Part shown: positions 6,218 to 15,563 of the stretch, one piece after another
Position numbering within the stretch: position 1 is the stretch's first letter
Layout of the letters: the number at the start of each line of letters is the position of its first letter
DNA from: a virus
IMG/VR virus record: IMGVR_UViG_3300047372_000064
Span: 1 to 44,315 of that record
Length of the DNA stretch: 44,315 nucleotides
Direction: 5' to 3' (one strand)
The notes under the pieces: generated by a model
What the model was told of the DNA's origin: nothing
Seen by the model: only the letters and a program-made list of their open reading frames with translations
Databases searched by the model: none
Made by a program: the position numbers and the translations under genes

Positions 6218-7784
6218 TTTTGTTAGGGCCATGAACCCCGACTTTGAATTTGCACCCTTCCAACTAGAGCTAATGGAGACCTTAGATGCCCTCGAAAAAG
6301 ACGAACTCGGTGTACGAAGACTTCTTATTACTATGCCCCCCAGACACGCCAAGTCTTTCATCGCGACTGTACACTTTCCTGTCTACTATCTGGCCAAAAA
6401 GCCTGTCCGCAATGTCCTCAGCACCTCGTACAATCAGGATTTGGCAAAGACTTTTGGTCGCCAAGTACGCGATTTGGCTCGTGAGCCTATCGTTACTCAG
6501 GCGTTCGATGATTTCCAAATGTCGGAAGAGAGTCGCGCAGTTGATGACTGGCGCACTAGCCTTAACGGCACTTATTTTGCTACTGGCATTGGCGGTTCCA
6601 CTACGGGCCGTGCGGCTACTATGCTCATACTTGATGACCCTATCAAAGCCCGTGAGGAAGCTGACAGTGCCACCCAGCGTAACAAAACTTGGTCGTACTA
6701 TGTATCGGCTCTTACAACTCGTAAACAACCTGAGCCAGACGGAACTTCGGCACTGGAAATTGTTATCCTAACACGCTGGCACCCAGATGATGTAGCGGGT
6801 CGTCTCATGGAGACGGAGGATTGGAAAGAGGGAATGTGGAAGCACATAGATTTCCCTGCGATACAGAGAGTAAAAGGCAATGTCAAAAAATCCGTGGCTT
6901 CTCTCCCAGAAGATGACCCGCGCTTCATTCCGCAGGGTGAGCTCAGTAAGGTCGCCCCATCAAAAAGACACTACAGTGAAGAAAGCGAAGAAGCTCTCTG
7001 GCCAGAGCGGTTCCCACTTGACGAACTCAAAAAACGAGAAAGACTAGACCCTCGCGAGTTTGCCAGTCTTTACCAGCAATCACCGTATGTAGCTGGGGGA
7101 AACCTAATCAAGTCGTCTTGGTGGAAAACCTATGACCCAGAAGAAACAAACATAACTACGGTTATCATAAGTGCGGACACAGCCTTCAAGAAAAACGAGC
7201 GGGCAGACTATTCTGTTCTTATGACCATCGGCATGGATAACGCTGGTGACATATACATTATGGAGATACGCCGCGAAAAAATGGACTTTCCAGAATTAAA
7301 GAGAGCTTGCATAGGTATAAACGGAAAGTGGAGAGGAAGAGGCTTGAGGGGTTTTTATGTTGAGGACAAGGCTTCAGGGCAGTCTTTGATACAAGAATTA
7401 AAAAACCAATCCGGCATGGCGGTCATACCGTACAAGGTTAGTACAGATAAAGTTTCTCGCCTAAACGCTGTCACTCCAATAATCGAGGGTGGCAGAGTTC
7501 ATCTCCCAAAGACAGCACCGTGGGTAGATGCCTTTATGGAAGAGGCTCAATCCTTCCCCTCTGGCAAACACGATGACCAGATAGACGCTTTGTCTATGGG
7601 GTTGGATGCAATAAGCCGTATGGGTGGCGGAAACTTAAACATGATAAACTCTCCCATCGAGCTTTCGGACAGCCTTTACTCGCAATTTGAACCTATTGGC
7701 GGGGGGTCATCCCTCCAATCCCAGTGGTCAGACAGCCTATCGAAGTCTCGTGACAAGAGATTTGTCAACTGGGGCGAGTTATAG
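6147..7784 (+). CDS. terL: terminase large subunit, 545 aa
   Basis: The motor that packages DNA into the prohead. The ATPase part has the variant Walker A MPPRHAKS (residues 63-70) and Walker B MLILDDP (159-165), as in the PPRHGKS-type terminase family. The RNase H-like nuclease has D344 (ISADTAF), D407 (FYVEDKASG) and the aspartates of KHDDQIDAL (476, 477, 480). The length is normal. The ATG at 6147 is preferred over the TTG at 6138 because AGGAG sits about ten bases before it. It overlaps the small-subunit gene in another frame. The stop is TAG, so TAG is not reassigned here. Confidence 0.93.
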   Translation: MRVTRAEAAKYLLKLKKAKTSFPDFVRAMNPDFEFAPFQLELMETLDALEKDELGVRRLLITMPPRHAKSFIATVHFPVYYLAKKPVRNVLSTSYNQDLAKTFGRQVRDLAREPIVTQAFDDFQMSEESRAVDDWRTSLNGTYFATGIGGSTTGRAATMLILDDPIKAREEADSATQRNKTWSYYVSALTTRKQPEPDGTSALEIVILTRWHPDDVAGRLMETEDWKEGMWKHIDFPAIQRVKGNVKKSVASLPEDDPRFIPQGELSKVAPSKRHYSEESEEALWPERFPLDELKKRERLDPREFASLYQQSPYVAGGNLIKSSWWKTYDPEETNITTVIISADTAFKKNERADYSVLMTIGMDNAGDIYIMEIRREKMDFPELKRACIGINGKWRGRGLRGFYVEDKASGQSLIQELKNQSGMAVIPYKVSTDKVSRLNAVTPIIEGGRVHLPKTAPWVDAFMEEAQSFPSGKHDDQIDALSMGLDAISRMGGGNLNMINSPIELSDSLYSQFEPIGGGSSLQSQWSDSLSKSRDKRFVNWGEL

Positions 7785-7820
7785 GACGACAAACAGCTTA
7801 GTTTTTAGGATTATTATTTC

Positions 7821-9710
7821 ATGTGGTATAAAGATTCAAGTTTAAGCAAAGATGATGTTGTTGTTGACCTGTCTAATTTGATGGAGCCAATAACTGCGTA
7901 TGAAGACATATCTGATATGCTCACCGAAGACCAAGAGCGAAAGCTCATTGATTATGTTCGGGCGGCATCTCAAATGTCATGGCACAGCATTTCCCGCCGA
8001 TACGACCATTGGAAGGATGCTGACCGTGCCCACGATGTTTGGGTTCCGGCGGATACTACAAAGTTTAGGGAAAAGGCGGTCATTGCTGATACACGGGCAA
8101 TAGCAGACACAGTTCTTACATATCAAATGGCGGCATTAGCTGGCCGTAACCCTATGTTTCAGCTTGAGGGATTAAACAGAAAGTCTCGCAAGTCTTCACT
8201 AATCCTTGAACGCTTACTGCACCAGCACATGAGACGCACAGCAGGCGAGGCTCGTCTTGCTCAACTTCTTCTGGACAGCATCAGGTATGGCTTTGCTCCT
8301 ACAAAAATTGTGTGGGACACAAACGCAAACACTTCAAAGATTGTAAACTTTGACCCAAGAAAATGTTTTCCAGACCCACGAGTCTCGTGGGGTGACTGGG
8401 AACAAATGCAATTTATTATTTTTACTGACTACGTTTCCACGAACGCTCTTTTGTCTAGCGGCATGTACCCGAAACTGTCCAAGTATCCGGGTCTAAGACG
8501 AAAGGCAAACAAGTCCAGCGGTTGGCTTTCTCACAAGTATTGGAAGGAAGAAGGCCGTGGACTGTCCATAAATCCAGAAGACCCTCGCGGGAACGAAAAC
8601 GGATTTCACTTCACGCTCGACCAGTCTCGTACTATCGATGAAATGTGGGTGAGGTTTCAGGGCTATGAAATCGGCGTTCCCTCGGTCGAACAAATTTGGA
8701 TGTGTGTGACAATACTAGACGAAGAGGCAGTTATACGTTGCCAGCTAAATCCTTACGGACAGCAGTTCCCGGTCGTTATAGGTGGACTTTATCAAGACAG
8801 CCACAAGACTTACAGCCAATCGCTGTATGACCTTTTACTGCCGCTACACGAAATCAGCACATGGTTGCTACGCTCTCGTATAGATAACGTGCAAGCCGCC
8901 CTTAATAACTTAGTCTTCGTTGACCCTACTCAGGTCTCCGTGCCAGACCTAATTGATAGAAACCCGTGGGGTGTTGTGCGAACTATGCCGGGTGCTAAAC
9001 CGGGCGATGGTGTCTTTATCGCTGAAATACCAGACGTAACTCGCGGCCATTGGCAAGATATTGGTGCGATGTCTGACCTAAAACAGCGTATTAGTGCCGC
9101 GTCAGATGCCCAGCAAGGTGTCCCAACCGCCGATGGTGTTCGTACAGCAACAGAAATACAGAGGCTAACTCAGTTGGGCTCACAACGTCTGGGCGTTATT
9201 GCTCGCATTATGTCAGCCACGACTATACGTCCCATGGTTCGCATGATGACTGCCAACCTACAGGATGCTCTTAATGTTGAGGGTAGCCTGAAGATTGACA
9301 CAGACGGTGCTGGTGGACAGCTTCAAGCTATGGCCAACGATGGCTATATCGATTTTGATTCCAGCATGATACAGGGTGATATTGATTACTTGGTAATTGA
9401 TGGCACGCTCCCTGTAGAGCCAGCGAGGAACGCTGAGACATGGATGAACATGCTTCAAGTCATGGGCCAAACAGGGCTAAACATGGAATACAACACAGGC
9501 AAGATTCTTGAGGAGGCCATTCGTGCGATGGGCGTTAGCGACATCGAACAGTACAAGGTCTCTCAAGAACAGATGCAACAGCAAGGGCCATCACCTTCAC
9601 AGCAAATGGCCATGGCAGAGAAAGCTAGAGGGGCAAGTGTTGTGTCCCAAGAACAACTTATGGAACAAGCGCAAAAAGGAAATGTTGTGCCAATGAGGGA
9701 GGCTCAGTAA
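7821..9710 (+). CDS. portal protein, 629 aa
   Basis: Follows the terminase and precedes the structural genes, with the length expected of podovirus portals. Portal-like features are the early helical segment (QERKLIDYVRAASQMSW), the core IADTVLTYQMAALAGRNPMFQLEG, the middle region where the chain is described by PDPRVSWGDWEQMQF, and a glutamine-rich C-terminal tail (EQMQQQGPSPSQQMAMAEKA) of the kind seen at portal barrels or crowns. Twelve copies would form the DNA channel and bind terminase, then the adaptor. AGGA lies about ten bases before the ATG. Family placement rests on context plus general resemblance. Confidence 0.85.
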   Translation: MWYKDSSLSKDDVVVDLSNLMEPITAYEDISDMLTEDQERKLIDYVRAASQMSWHSISRRYDHWKDADRAHDVWVPADTTKFREKAVIADTRAIADTVLTYQMAALAGRNPMFQLEGLNRKSRKSSLILERLLHQHMRRTAGEARLAQLLLDSIRYGFAPTKIVWDTNANTSKIVNFDPRKCFPDPRVSWGDWEQMQFIIFTDYVSTNALLSSGMYPKLSKYPGLRRKANKSSGWLSHKYWKEEGRGLSINPEDPRGNENGFHFTLDQSRTIDEMWVRFQGYEIGVPSVEQIWMCVTILDEEAVIRCQLNPYGQQFPVVIGGLYQDSHKTYSQSLYDLLLPLHEISTWLLRSRIDNVQAALNNLVFVDPTQVSVPDLIDRNPWGVVRTMPGAKPGDGVFIAEIPDVTRGHWQDIGAMSDLKQRISAASDAQQGVPTADGVRTATEIQRLTQLGSQRLGVIARIMSATTIRPMVRMMTANLQDALNVEGSLKIDTDGAGGQLQAMANDGYIDFDSSMIQGDIDYLVIDGTLPVEPARNAETWMNMLQVMGQTGLNMEYNTGKILEEAIRAMGVSDIEQYKVSQEQMQQQGPSPSQQMAMAEKARGASVVSQEQLMEQAQKGNVVPMREAQ

Positions 9711-9967
9711 TGCCAGAGCAAAAAGCATATCAGCTAGAGCCACTTACAGGTTTTACGCCGCATGAAAAGAATTATATCAAAGCTCTTATCAGGGAAGCAA
9801 TCGCAGAGATTCCAGCACCTACACCTTCGTCTTGCAACTGTTCAGGGCAAGTTGACGGCGTGTCAAGACGAATCTCAGACCTTGAGGCTCGCTACGTTGA
9901 GGACGACAAATACGTTATAACTAGGGCAAAATTAGCTGTGTTCATGAAAGAAGAGGGCATAGAATAA
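9710..9967 (+). CDS. small protein, 85 aa, coupled to portal
   Basis: Starts on the last base of the portal stop (TAATG) and ends the same way into the next gene. A helical N-terminal part (PHEKNYIKALIREAIAEI), a short Pro/Ser/Cys linker (PAPTPSSCNCSGQ) and a C-terminal heptad-like helix (VSRRISDLEARYVEDDKYVITRAKLAVFMKE) suggest a small trimeric or chaperone-like virion accessory protein. No family recognised. Confidence 0.65.
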   Translation: MPEQKAYQLEPLTGFTPHEKNYIKALIREAIAEIPAPTPSSCNCSGQVDGVSRRISDLEARYVEDDKYVITRAKLAVFMKEEGIE

Positions 9968-11007
9968 TGGCCATAACCCGTCCGTCAGGCGAACAGCTAC
10001 GCTTTGAAAGCACCAATACAGGAAGCCATGTGCTCGACACATATCTCGAAAATGCAGAGATAGGTGGGCGCAACCTGACAGATTTGCTTAGTGAACTGTT
10101 TGACACAAGCGGGAATGTAAACCCAAACATTTTTCAGTTCAGAATAAATTCAACAACTTACAAACTGCAAGTCCGTATTGGTAACTTTGTACTCCCTAAC
10201 GCTGGTTGGGTAGATGTTCCAGATGGAACATTCTTCCGCCCAACAGGCAACTATCAAGTTGGCTTTGATTACGTTATCCACGACCTGTTTAATTACAACG
10301 ACAACCTGTACATGGTTACAGTGGCGCATACATCTGGCGCGATACCTGACTCATCTACGTCCTTTGTTGCAGTTTCTGGCGGCACAGGCAAAGTTCCGGC
10401 GACATCTACGCAACTTGCTGGACAAGTTGGCAAGTTTTTAACTGTCAACTCTGCACAAACTGGATACGAGCTTACATCTTTTACAGACAGCAACGTATTT
10501 TATGGGTTCTCCCAAGCAAGCAACGGTCTAGCCGTAAACGAGGTTGGCTTACAAGAAGTGTTGGCAGACGGCGCATTAGTACAAAGTCTTATAAATTTAG
10601 TAAACGGCACTACAGACCCGCTCGTAACAGACGGCTTTTGGGATTTAACATTCACGGTTTCTGGTGTCCCATACAAATATTTTGACGCGGACACAAGCGG
10701 CAATGCGGCGGCAGACAACGATGACTTGCAGGCGTTTGCAAACATTATAAACGGGACAACAACAAGTGGAAACTATTACTCTGCGTGGGTTTCAACAATA
10801 CGGCCATATCTAATTAACAACAAGACGACAAGAAGCTACGACACAATGGTTATCCCCGCGTCCGCTGGCTCAAATTATGAATTGTTTAGCAAGGTTCGGG
10901 ATACCACCGCAGTGTCGATAGACCCAGATGTGTACGCAACTTGGTTCTTGGCTAACGGCAACACACAAGTTGCTGTTACCAACAATAAATTGGTAGTAAC
11001 GATATGA
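9967..11007 (+). CDS. virion appendage protein with shared N-terminal module, 346 aa
   Basis: Residues about 23-85 (TYLENAEIGGRNLTDLLSEL, LFDTSGN, FQFRIN, YKLQVRIG, GWVDV) match the N-terminus of the 610-aa fibre at 20871 in order and spacing, which suggests a common virion-attachment domain. The rest is Thr/Asn/Gly-rich beta sequence with CBM-like features (TGNYQVGFDYVIHDLFNYNDNLYMVT) and a C-terminal region (DNDDLQAFANIINGTTTSG...) of unknown fold. It probably forms part of a tail fibre or capsid decoration. Starts TAATG on the previous gene and overlaps the next by ATGA. Confidence 0.65.
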   Translation: MAITRPSGEQLRFESTNTGSHVLDTYLENAEIGGRNLTDLLSELFDTSGNVNPNIFQFRINSTTYKLQVRIGNFVLPNAGWVDVPDGTFFRPTGNYQVGFDYVIHDLFNYNDNLYMVTVAHTSGAIPDSSTSFVAVSGGTGKVPATSTQLAGQVGKFLTVNSAQTGYELTSFTDSNVFYGFSQASNGLAVNEVGLQEVLADGALVQSLINLVNGTTDPLVTDGFWDLTFTVSGVPYKYFDADTSGNAAADNDDLQAFANIINGTTTSGNYYSAWVSTIRPYLINNKTTRSYDTMVIPASAGSNYELFSKVRDTTAVSIDPDVYATWFLANGNTQVAVTNNKLVVTI

Positions 11008-12800
11008 ACATATTAGACGTTTCAAAACTCGGAAATCGCTGGAAGGGCACGTTTAGTTCCACCGCCTCCTACAACAAGGGGGATGTGGTGCGTGTCGGTG
11101 ACAAAACCCAAGTATTTACTGACAGTGCTGGCACAAAAATAGATTTTGCAGTCGGGCAAGTACAGTTTACCCAAAAGGGTCAGGTGGCGGCAAACCAGAC
11201 AGACTTTCCTGTAGGACGAAGCGGCCAAGAGTTTCATTCTGTTTCAGACGGTTCTGGTGGATTTAAGTCAGAGTTTCGTCATGACAAGGAAAGAAACGGG
11301 ACTAGGGTTGTTAGCTTAACTCAAGATGCGCCTAGCAGAAATGTTGGTTGCATATATGTAGGCGGGTACAGCCCCACCTTTACAATGACTGACGGCACCC
11401 TTCGTGGTTATGGCGAGATGCACAACGGTGCCCTCGGCAAAGGGGCAGTAAGCCAAAACAGAAAAGACCCAGTTACCATACCTCTCCCATTTGGCAAGCG
11501 TGTAAAAAAACATTGGACACCCGGATACAGGCACCTGTTTGTACTAGATGAAGACAATGTTCTTTATGGAAGTGGCTATCAGTGGTCTGGTCAAGGCACG
11601 GGCACAACCGCAACAGTTTATGGTTTACTGAGACCTATCAGCCACGATAGCGGAGACGACATACAAGAAGAAATAACAACCATTGTAGGAGGTTATGACT
11701 ATCAGGGTTATAACAGCTTCATGGCTCTTGGAGTTAGCGGCAAGGTGTACGCTTGGGGCACACAGCGGGGCTCAGTTTATCCATTTGGCTTGCCCTTAAC
11801 ATCAGACTACGAAAGACCAACCCTTATACCTTGGACTGCCGACAGGCCAATCAAGCGCGTCTTTAATTACGCTGGTTACTACCCTCGGTCTTTCCTTATA
11901 GACTTTGATGGCAAAATGTATTGTGCTGGACAAAACAGCCGAAACCTACTCGGAACAAACACAACTGCCTACGACCCGTCAAACCCAACAACTGGACACC
12001 AACTTTTTGACCCTTGGGGTGCAGAAAACGCAAAGGTTAAGTGGGTAATGAACCATTCCAGTGACGGTCACTGGGCTGCTGGTACACAGTATTACTGCCA
12101 TACGGCAATTACCCTTGAGGACGGCAGATGCTACGTTGTGGGCAATGGCAACAACCAAGTTGGCTGGCAACCAAACGGTGGCTGGACATACGGATGGAAT
12201 CTGAACGCTAACTATCCATTCCACACAGGCGTGGAAAAACTGATGACCAAAAACGGTGGCTATGCAAGCGCAGTGGCTTTGATGAAGGACGGAACCATAG
12301 AACATAATGGTGCGTCCTACGCCAGCGCAACCAACACCGCAACTGGCACAAACCATTGGCAAAAATTTAATCAAGCGGCAACGGCTGGTTACAACGGCCC
12401 AGACCTAAACAATGTTGTTGATTTGCAAGGACTGGGTGCTCGTTACGGTGAGAAGTGGGCGGTACGACAAGCGGACGGAAAAATGTTTGTATGGGGTATC
12501 AACGGACAAGGTGGTTGCGGCACAGGAAACACATCCACCCCTCAGAATGGTGGAACCACAAACGGCGCGGCGGGAATAAGTTCTACTGGACAAAACACTG
12601 GTCATCACACCTACGCATTGCTACCCGCCAACATTGTAGACTTTAGAATGTACGGGTATGCTACAGATGCTACGGATTACGCAAACATTGTAGCTCTGGA
12701 TGACACTGGACAGGCTTGGAGTTGGGGTTACGGTGCCCAGACAACAAACCAAGACGATGACAACGAGGACAACAGAACTCCTCGTAAATTAAGGTTTTAG
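11004..12800 (+). CDS. RCC1-like beta-propeller appendage protein, 598 aa
   Basis: An N-terminal segment (KGTFSSTASYNKGDVVRVGDK) resembles small carbohydrate-binding modules and recurs in the next gene (RGVYDATLSYNKQDIVKQAND). From about residue 120 on, blades recur with the RCC1-type pattern W/Y-x-x-G-x(n)-G-x-G: for example YAWGTQRG, YCAGQNSRNLLGTN, YVVGNGNNQVG, FVWGINGQGGCGTGN, AWSWGYGAQ. I count about seven to eight such units, enough for a closed seven-bladed propeller. It is most likely a receptor-binding or surface-adhesion protein. It ends DDDNEDNRTPRKLRF, similar to the end of the next protein. Confidence 0.8.
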   Translation: MNILDVSKLGNRWKGTFSSTASYNKGDVVRVGDKTQVFTDSAGTKIDFAVGQVQFTQKGQVAANQTDFPVGRSGQEFHSVSDGSGGFKSEFRHDKERNGTRVVSLTQDAPSRNVGCIYVGGYSPTFTMTDGTLRGYGEMHNGALGKGAVSQNRKDPVTIPLPFGKRVKKHWTPGYRHLFVLDEDNVLYGSGYQWSGQGTGTTATVYGLLRPISHDSGDDIQEEITTIVGGYDYQGYNSFMALGVSGKVYAWGTQRGSVYPFGLPLTSDYERPTLIPWTADRPIKRVFNYAGYYPRSFLIDFDGKMYCAGQNSRNLLGTNTTAYDPSNPTTGHQLFDPWGAENAKVKWVMNHSSDGHWAAGTQYYCHTAITLEDGRCYVVGNGNNQVGWQPNGGWTYGWNLNANYPFHTGVEKLMTKNGGYASAVALMKDGTIEHNGASYASATNTATGTNHWQKFNQAATAGYNGPDLNNVVDLQGLGARYGEKWAVRQADGKMFVWGINGQGGCGTGNTSTPQNGGTTNGAAGISSTGQNTGHHTYALLPANIVDFRMYGYATDATDYANIVALDDTGQAWSWGYGAQTTNQDDDNEDNRTPRKLRF

Positions 12801-12809
12801 GAGACAGAC

Positions 12810-14963
12810 ATGCCAACAATAAATCTAGGAACCATTGGTTTTACATATCGAGGTGTCTATGACGCTACCCTGTCATACAACAAGCAAGATATTGTTAAAC
12901 AGGCCAATGACACTTACGTTTCATTGGTTGATGGAACCACTGGCGTTACTCCCGGAACAGACGCAACAAAATGGGAAATCTTTACAACCGGGATAGGCCA
13001 GAACAGTGGAACTAACAATGGGGGCATCTGGTATTATGACGGCGCAAATGTTGCCGCTTTGTCTCCGGGAAACGCTGAAAGTGTTCTGAGAATTAACAAC
13101 AGTGGCTTACCAGAATGGTCACTAGACGATAGCCGTTCGGGCGTAAGAGTTTCTAATCTTACATGCGGAAGACAAAACCAATCCTACCGTAGGCACATGG
13201 TTATCATGGAGGGTGGAACAGTATCTTGGTGGGGCGACAACGGCTCCTACCAGCACGGCACTGGGAATTATACTGCCGCCAAGTCACAGCCAGTACAGTC
13301 AGCCTTCCCTCATGGTTTTGTCGGCGCAAAAGAAGATACATATCAGCTTACAAATTGTAACCCAACAACTGTTACTTTTGCGGTAACTGTTGCAAATAGC
13401 GTTTTTGAGTTAGACGCTGTTGCGGCGGCGGCTGACACACCAATGACCAAGGGCAACATATATAAATTTGACCAATCAGATGCCACTAATGTTGGGCATC
13501 AGGTTGTTATAGAGGAAAGCACTGACGGGGGAACCACATGGACAGCGATGGCCTCGACTGGTGCCGACATCGGAGATGGAGAAACAACAAGCGTTTATAC
13601 AACAGGAACATTAGGTTCAGCAGGCGCGAGTACATATCTTCGCATTTCTCAAGACGAAACAAATTCATACCGATACGTTTGCCAAGCTCACGGCGCGGGT
13701 ATGGGAGCGACAATACTTCTTAACACAACTGGGTTCATGAAGATTTTCCGAGCACGCGGCAAATACGCTTGGTGCAACTATGGTAATGCCGCAGGCATTA
13801 TCGATAAAAATAGTAAGGTTTGGCAGTGGGGCAACAACAGTAATGGCGTTGTCGGCACAGGGAACACGACTAACCAGTTTATCCCTTACAACGCCACAGA
13901 CGACAACCTCAACTCAATTCACAACAAGACCGCCAAAAACTTCTCTAGCGAATTAGCTGGAGAAAGCAACAACACCATGATTTACGTTTTATGCACAGAC
14001 GGCACTGTTCATCACTGTGGCTACAGCGCACATGGCCAGACAGGTACTGGCTCTGCGGCTACTAACAGGTTTGTTCAGGTTGTCAACGCAACGAATGTTG
14101 TTCAAATCGAGCAAAGCGATGACTGGGCCGCTTTCCTTATAATGCTAGAAAAGGACGGCTCGCTAAAGCACGTTGGCTATGGAAACGAAAACACAAACGG
14201 TGCTGGCAACCTGAACAACAACACCGTTGCCGGAAGCGTAAGTTTGGTAACGCAGAAAGTTGCTGAGATACTTTATGTTGGCTCACGGATGGTGTGGGTG
14301 CGTGACATTGACGGCAACACATGGAACTGGGGAGACGACAACTACGGCTTCCTAGCTCGTGGCGGCACTGCTGGTGCATACAACCCAGCTATTGTAAGCA
14401 CGAACAACGCCAGTGGCACCAACTGCATTACAGAGGTTGTTGGCAACCCAGACCACAGTCAGTATGAGCATATAGTCGCACGAAGAGCAGACGGCACGAT
14501 ACTGACTGCTGGGTACAACGGTTACGGACAGCTTGGTGATGGCACTCAAACCCAGCGAACTTCCTTTATAACCGCATCAAACTCCCTCACCCCGTACTAC
14601 ACTGATGATGGATGGGGCGCAACATTTCCTACAAATGCCAAGAAGCTGTTGAACATGGGCTCAAACAGCTATGGCACATCAGGAGTTCTTTTTGATGACG
14701 GCATGGTTTTGCTTTGGGGTTACAATGGAAACGGCCAAGGTGGAGTGGGAAGCACAAGTAACGTACTAAACAGCGGCAAAGCCATGAAACAACGCATAAT
14801 GAAAACTGTCATAGATTTTGCCCCCATGGGTTACTCCAGTGAGACTGGCGTTTCCTTCCTTTGTGAAGACGGTGAGTTATATTGTGTGGGCTATGGAGGC
14901 TCCTCAATGATGGCTGACGATGACGCTGAAGCCTCGTACACACCAAAACCAATCTTGTTCTAG
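12810..14963 (+). CDS. RCC1-like beta-propeller with cupredoxin-like insert, 717 aa
   Basis: A paralogue of the preceding gene with the same N-terminal SYNK-type module, RCC1-type blades (SWWGDNGSYQHGTGN, WQWGNNSNGVVGTGN, HHCGYSAHGQTGTGS, WNWGDDNYGF, LTAGYNGYGQLGDGT, LLWGYNGNGQGGVGS) and a similar acidic-then-basic C-terminus. Between the first and second blades, residues about 178-308 form an insert absent from its neighbour. It contains VGHQVVIEE (H230) and YRYVCQAHGAGMG (C291, H294, M298), the ligand pattern of type-1 copper proteins. It is presumably a host-surface adhesin. RBS TTAGGAGACAGACATG. Confidence 0.8.
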   Translation: MPTINLGTIGFTYRGVYDATLSYNKQDIVKQANDTYVSLVDGTTGVTPGTDATKWEIFTTGIGQNSGTNNGGIWYYDGANVAALSPGNAESVLRINNSGLPEWSLDDSRSGVRVSNLTCGRQNQSYRRHMVIMEGGTVSWWGDNGSYQHGTGNYTAAKSQPVQSAFPHGFVGAKEDTYQLTNCNPTTVTFAVTVANSVFELDAVAAAADTPMTKGNIYKFDQSDATNVGHQVVIEESTDGGTTWTAMASTGADIGDGETTSVYTTGTLGSAGASTYLRISQDETNSYRYVCQAHGAGMGATILLNTTGFMKIFRARGKYAWCNYGNAAGIIDKNSKVWQWGNNSNGVVGTGNTTNQFIPYNATDDNLNSIHNKTAKNFSSELAGESNNTMIYVLCTDGTVHHCGYSAHGQTGTGSAATNRFVQVVNATNVVQIEQSDDWAAFLIMLEKDGSLKHVGYGNENTNGAGNLNNNTVAGSVSLVTQKVAEILYVGSRMVWVRDIDGNTWNWGDDNYGFLARGGTAGAYNPAIVSTNNASGTNCITEVVGNPDHSQYEHIVARRADGTILTAGYNGYGQLGDGTQTQRTSFITASNSLTPYYTDDGWGATFPTNAKKLLNMGSNSYGTSGVLFDDGMVLLWGYNGNGQGGVGSTSNVLNSGKAMKQRIMKTVIDFAPMGYSSETGVSFLCEDGELYCVGYGGSSMMADDDAEASYTPKPILF

Positions 14964-14970
14964 GGCGGTC

Positions 14971-15234
14971 ATGGCAAACGAAACTTTTACATCCTTGTCT
15001 AAACAAGAGTTAGAGTCTCTTTTGGCAACAGCGGCAGAGCGTGGTGCAAAAGAAGCATTGTGCAAGGTTGGGTTGCATGACGAGGAGGCTGGTAACGATA
15101 TTCGTGACTTACGAGTTTTGGTTGATGGGTGGCGTGGCATCAAAAAAACTGCTACAAGAACATTTGTACAGTGGTTAATTTTATTTATCCTCGGACTTAT
15201 AGCGATGGGCACATGGCAAAACTTTCACAAGTGA
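14971..15234 (+). CDS. small C-terminally anchored membrane protein, DUF6127-like, 87 aa
   Basis: An N-terminal soluble part has SLSKQELESLLATAAERGAKEAL and the conserved-looking VGLHDEEAGNDIRDLRVLVDGWR. It is followed by a basic linker and one membrane helix at about 65-82 (FVQWLILFILGLIAMGTW). I associate this pattern with a small phage protein family (DUF6127) of unknown role, sometimes suspected to be holin-like; this assignment is from memory. The ATG at 14971 is seven bases after the propeller stop. Confidence 0.7.
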   Translation: MANETFTSLSKQELESLLATAAERGAKEALCKVGLHDEEAGNDIRDLRVLVDGWRGIKKTATRTFVQWLILFILGLIAMGTWQNFHK

Positions 15235-15512
15235 GCAATAAAAAAGCACTAGAATTAGTGCAAGACGTACAGAAACACGATGGCTGGTTATTTATCAAAG
15301 AAATCATGCAAGACGAAATAATGACCGCCGCGCACAAGTTGGCAGAAACTCCACAAATGAGCTTGGAGGAACTGCACTTTAGGCGGGGGGCCATGTGGGC
15401 CGCTCGAAAACTAATCGATGTACCGACCATACTAGCGTCAAAGCTAGAAAACGATGTAGCAATGGAAGTGCTACAAGCCGAGGAAGTGTACAAAGGTACT
15501 AAAACAAAATAG
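15213..15512 (+). CDS. hypothetical protein, 99 aa, upstream of scaffold
   Basis: The start is taken at the ATG at 15213 (MAKLSQVSNKKALEL), which overlaps the membrane-protein gene by 22 bases; a longer frame upstream reads antisense-like, poor sequence. The product is helical and charged (DVQKHDGWLFIKEIMQDEIMTAAHKLAETPQMSLEELHFRRGAMWAARKLIDVP). Such short helical proteins directly before the scaffold are common in podovirus-type genomes, but I do not recognise the family. The ribosome site is weak. Confidence 0.6.
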   Translation: MAKLSQVSNKKALELVQDVQKHDGWLFIKEIMQDEIMTAAHKLAETPQMSLEELHFRRGAMWAARKLIDVPTILASKLENDVAMEVLQAEEVYKGTKTK

Positions 15513-15515
15513 CAT

Positions 15516-15547
15516 GCTACGGCTTGCGCAAACAGTCCGCTACGGCT
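15516..15547 (+). repeat. direct repeat GCTACGGCT x2 before the scaffold gene
   Basis: GCTACGGCT occurs at 15516-15524 and 15539-15547, 23 bases apart, in the short gap before the scaffold gene. An eight-base copy (GCTACGGC, 16682-16689) appears in the gap after it, inside the right arm of a hairpin. The spacing and the non-coding location suggest a regulatory role, unproven. Confidence 0.4.
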
Positions 15548-15563
15548 GACAGGAGAAAAAAAC

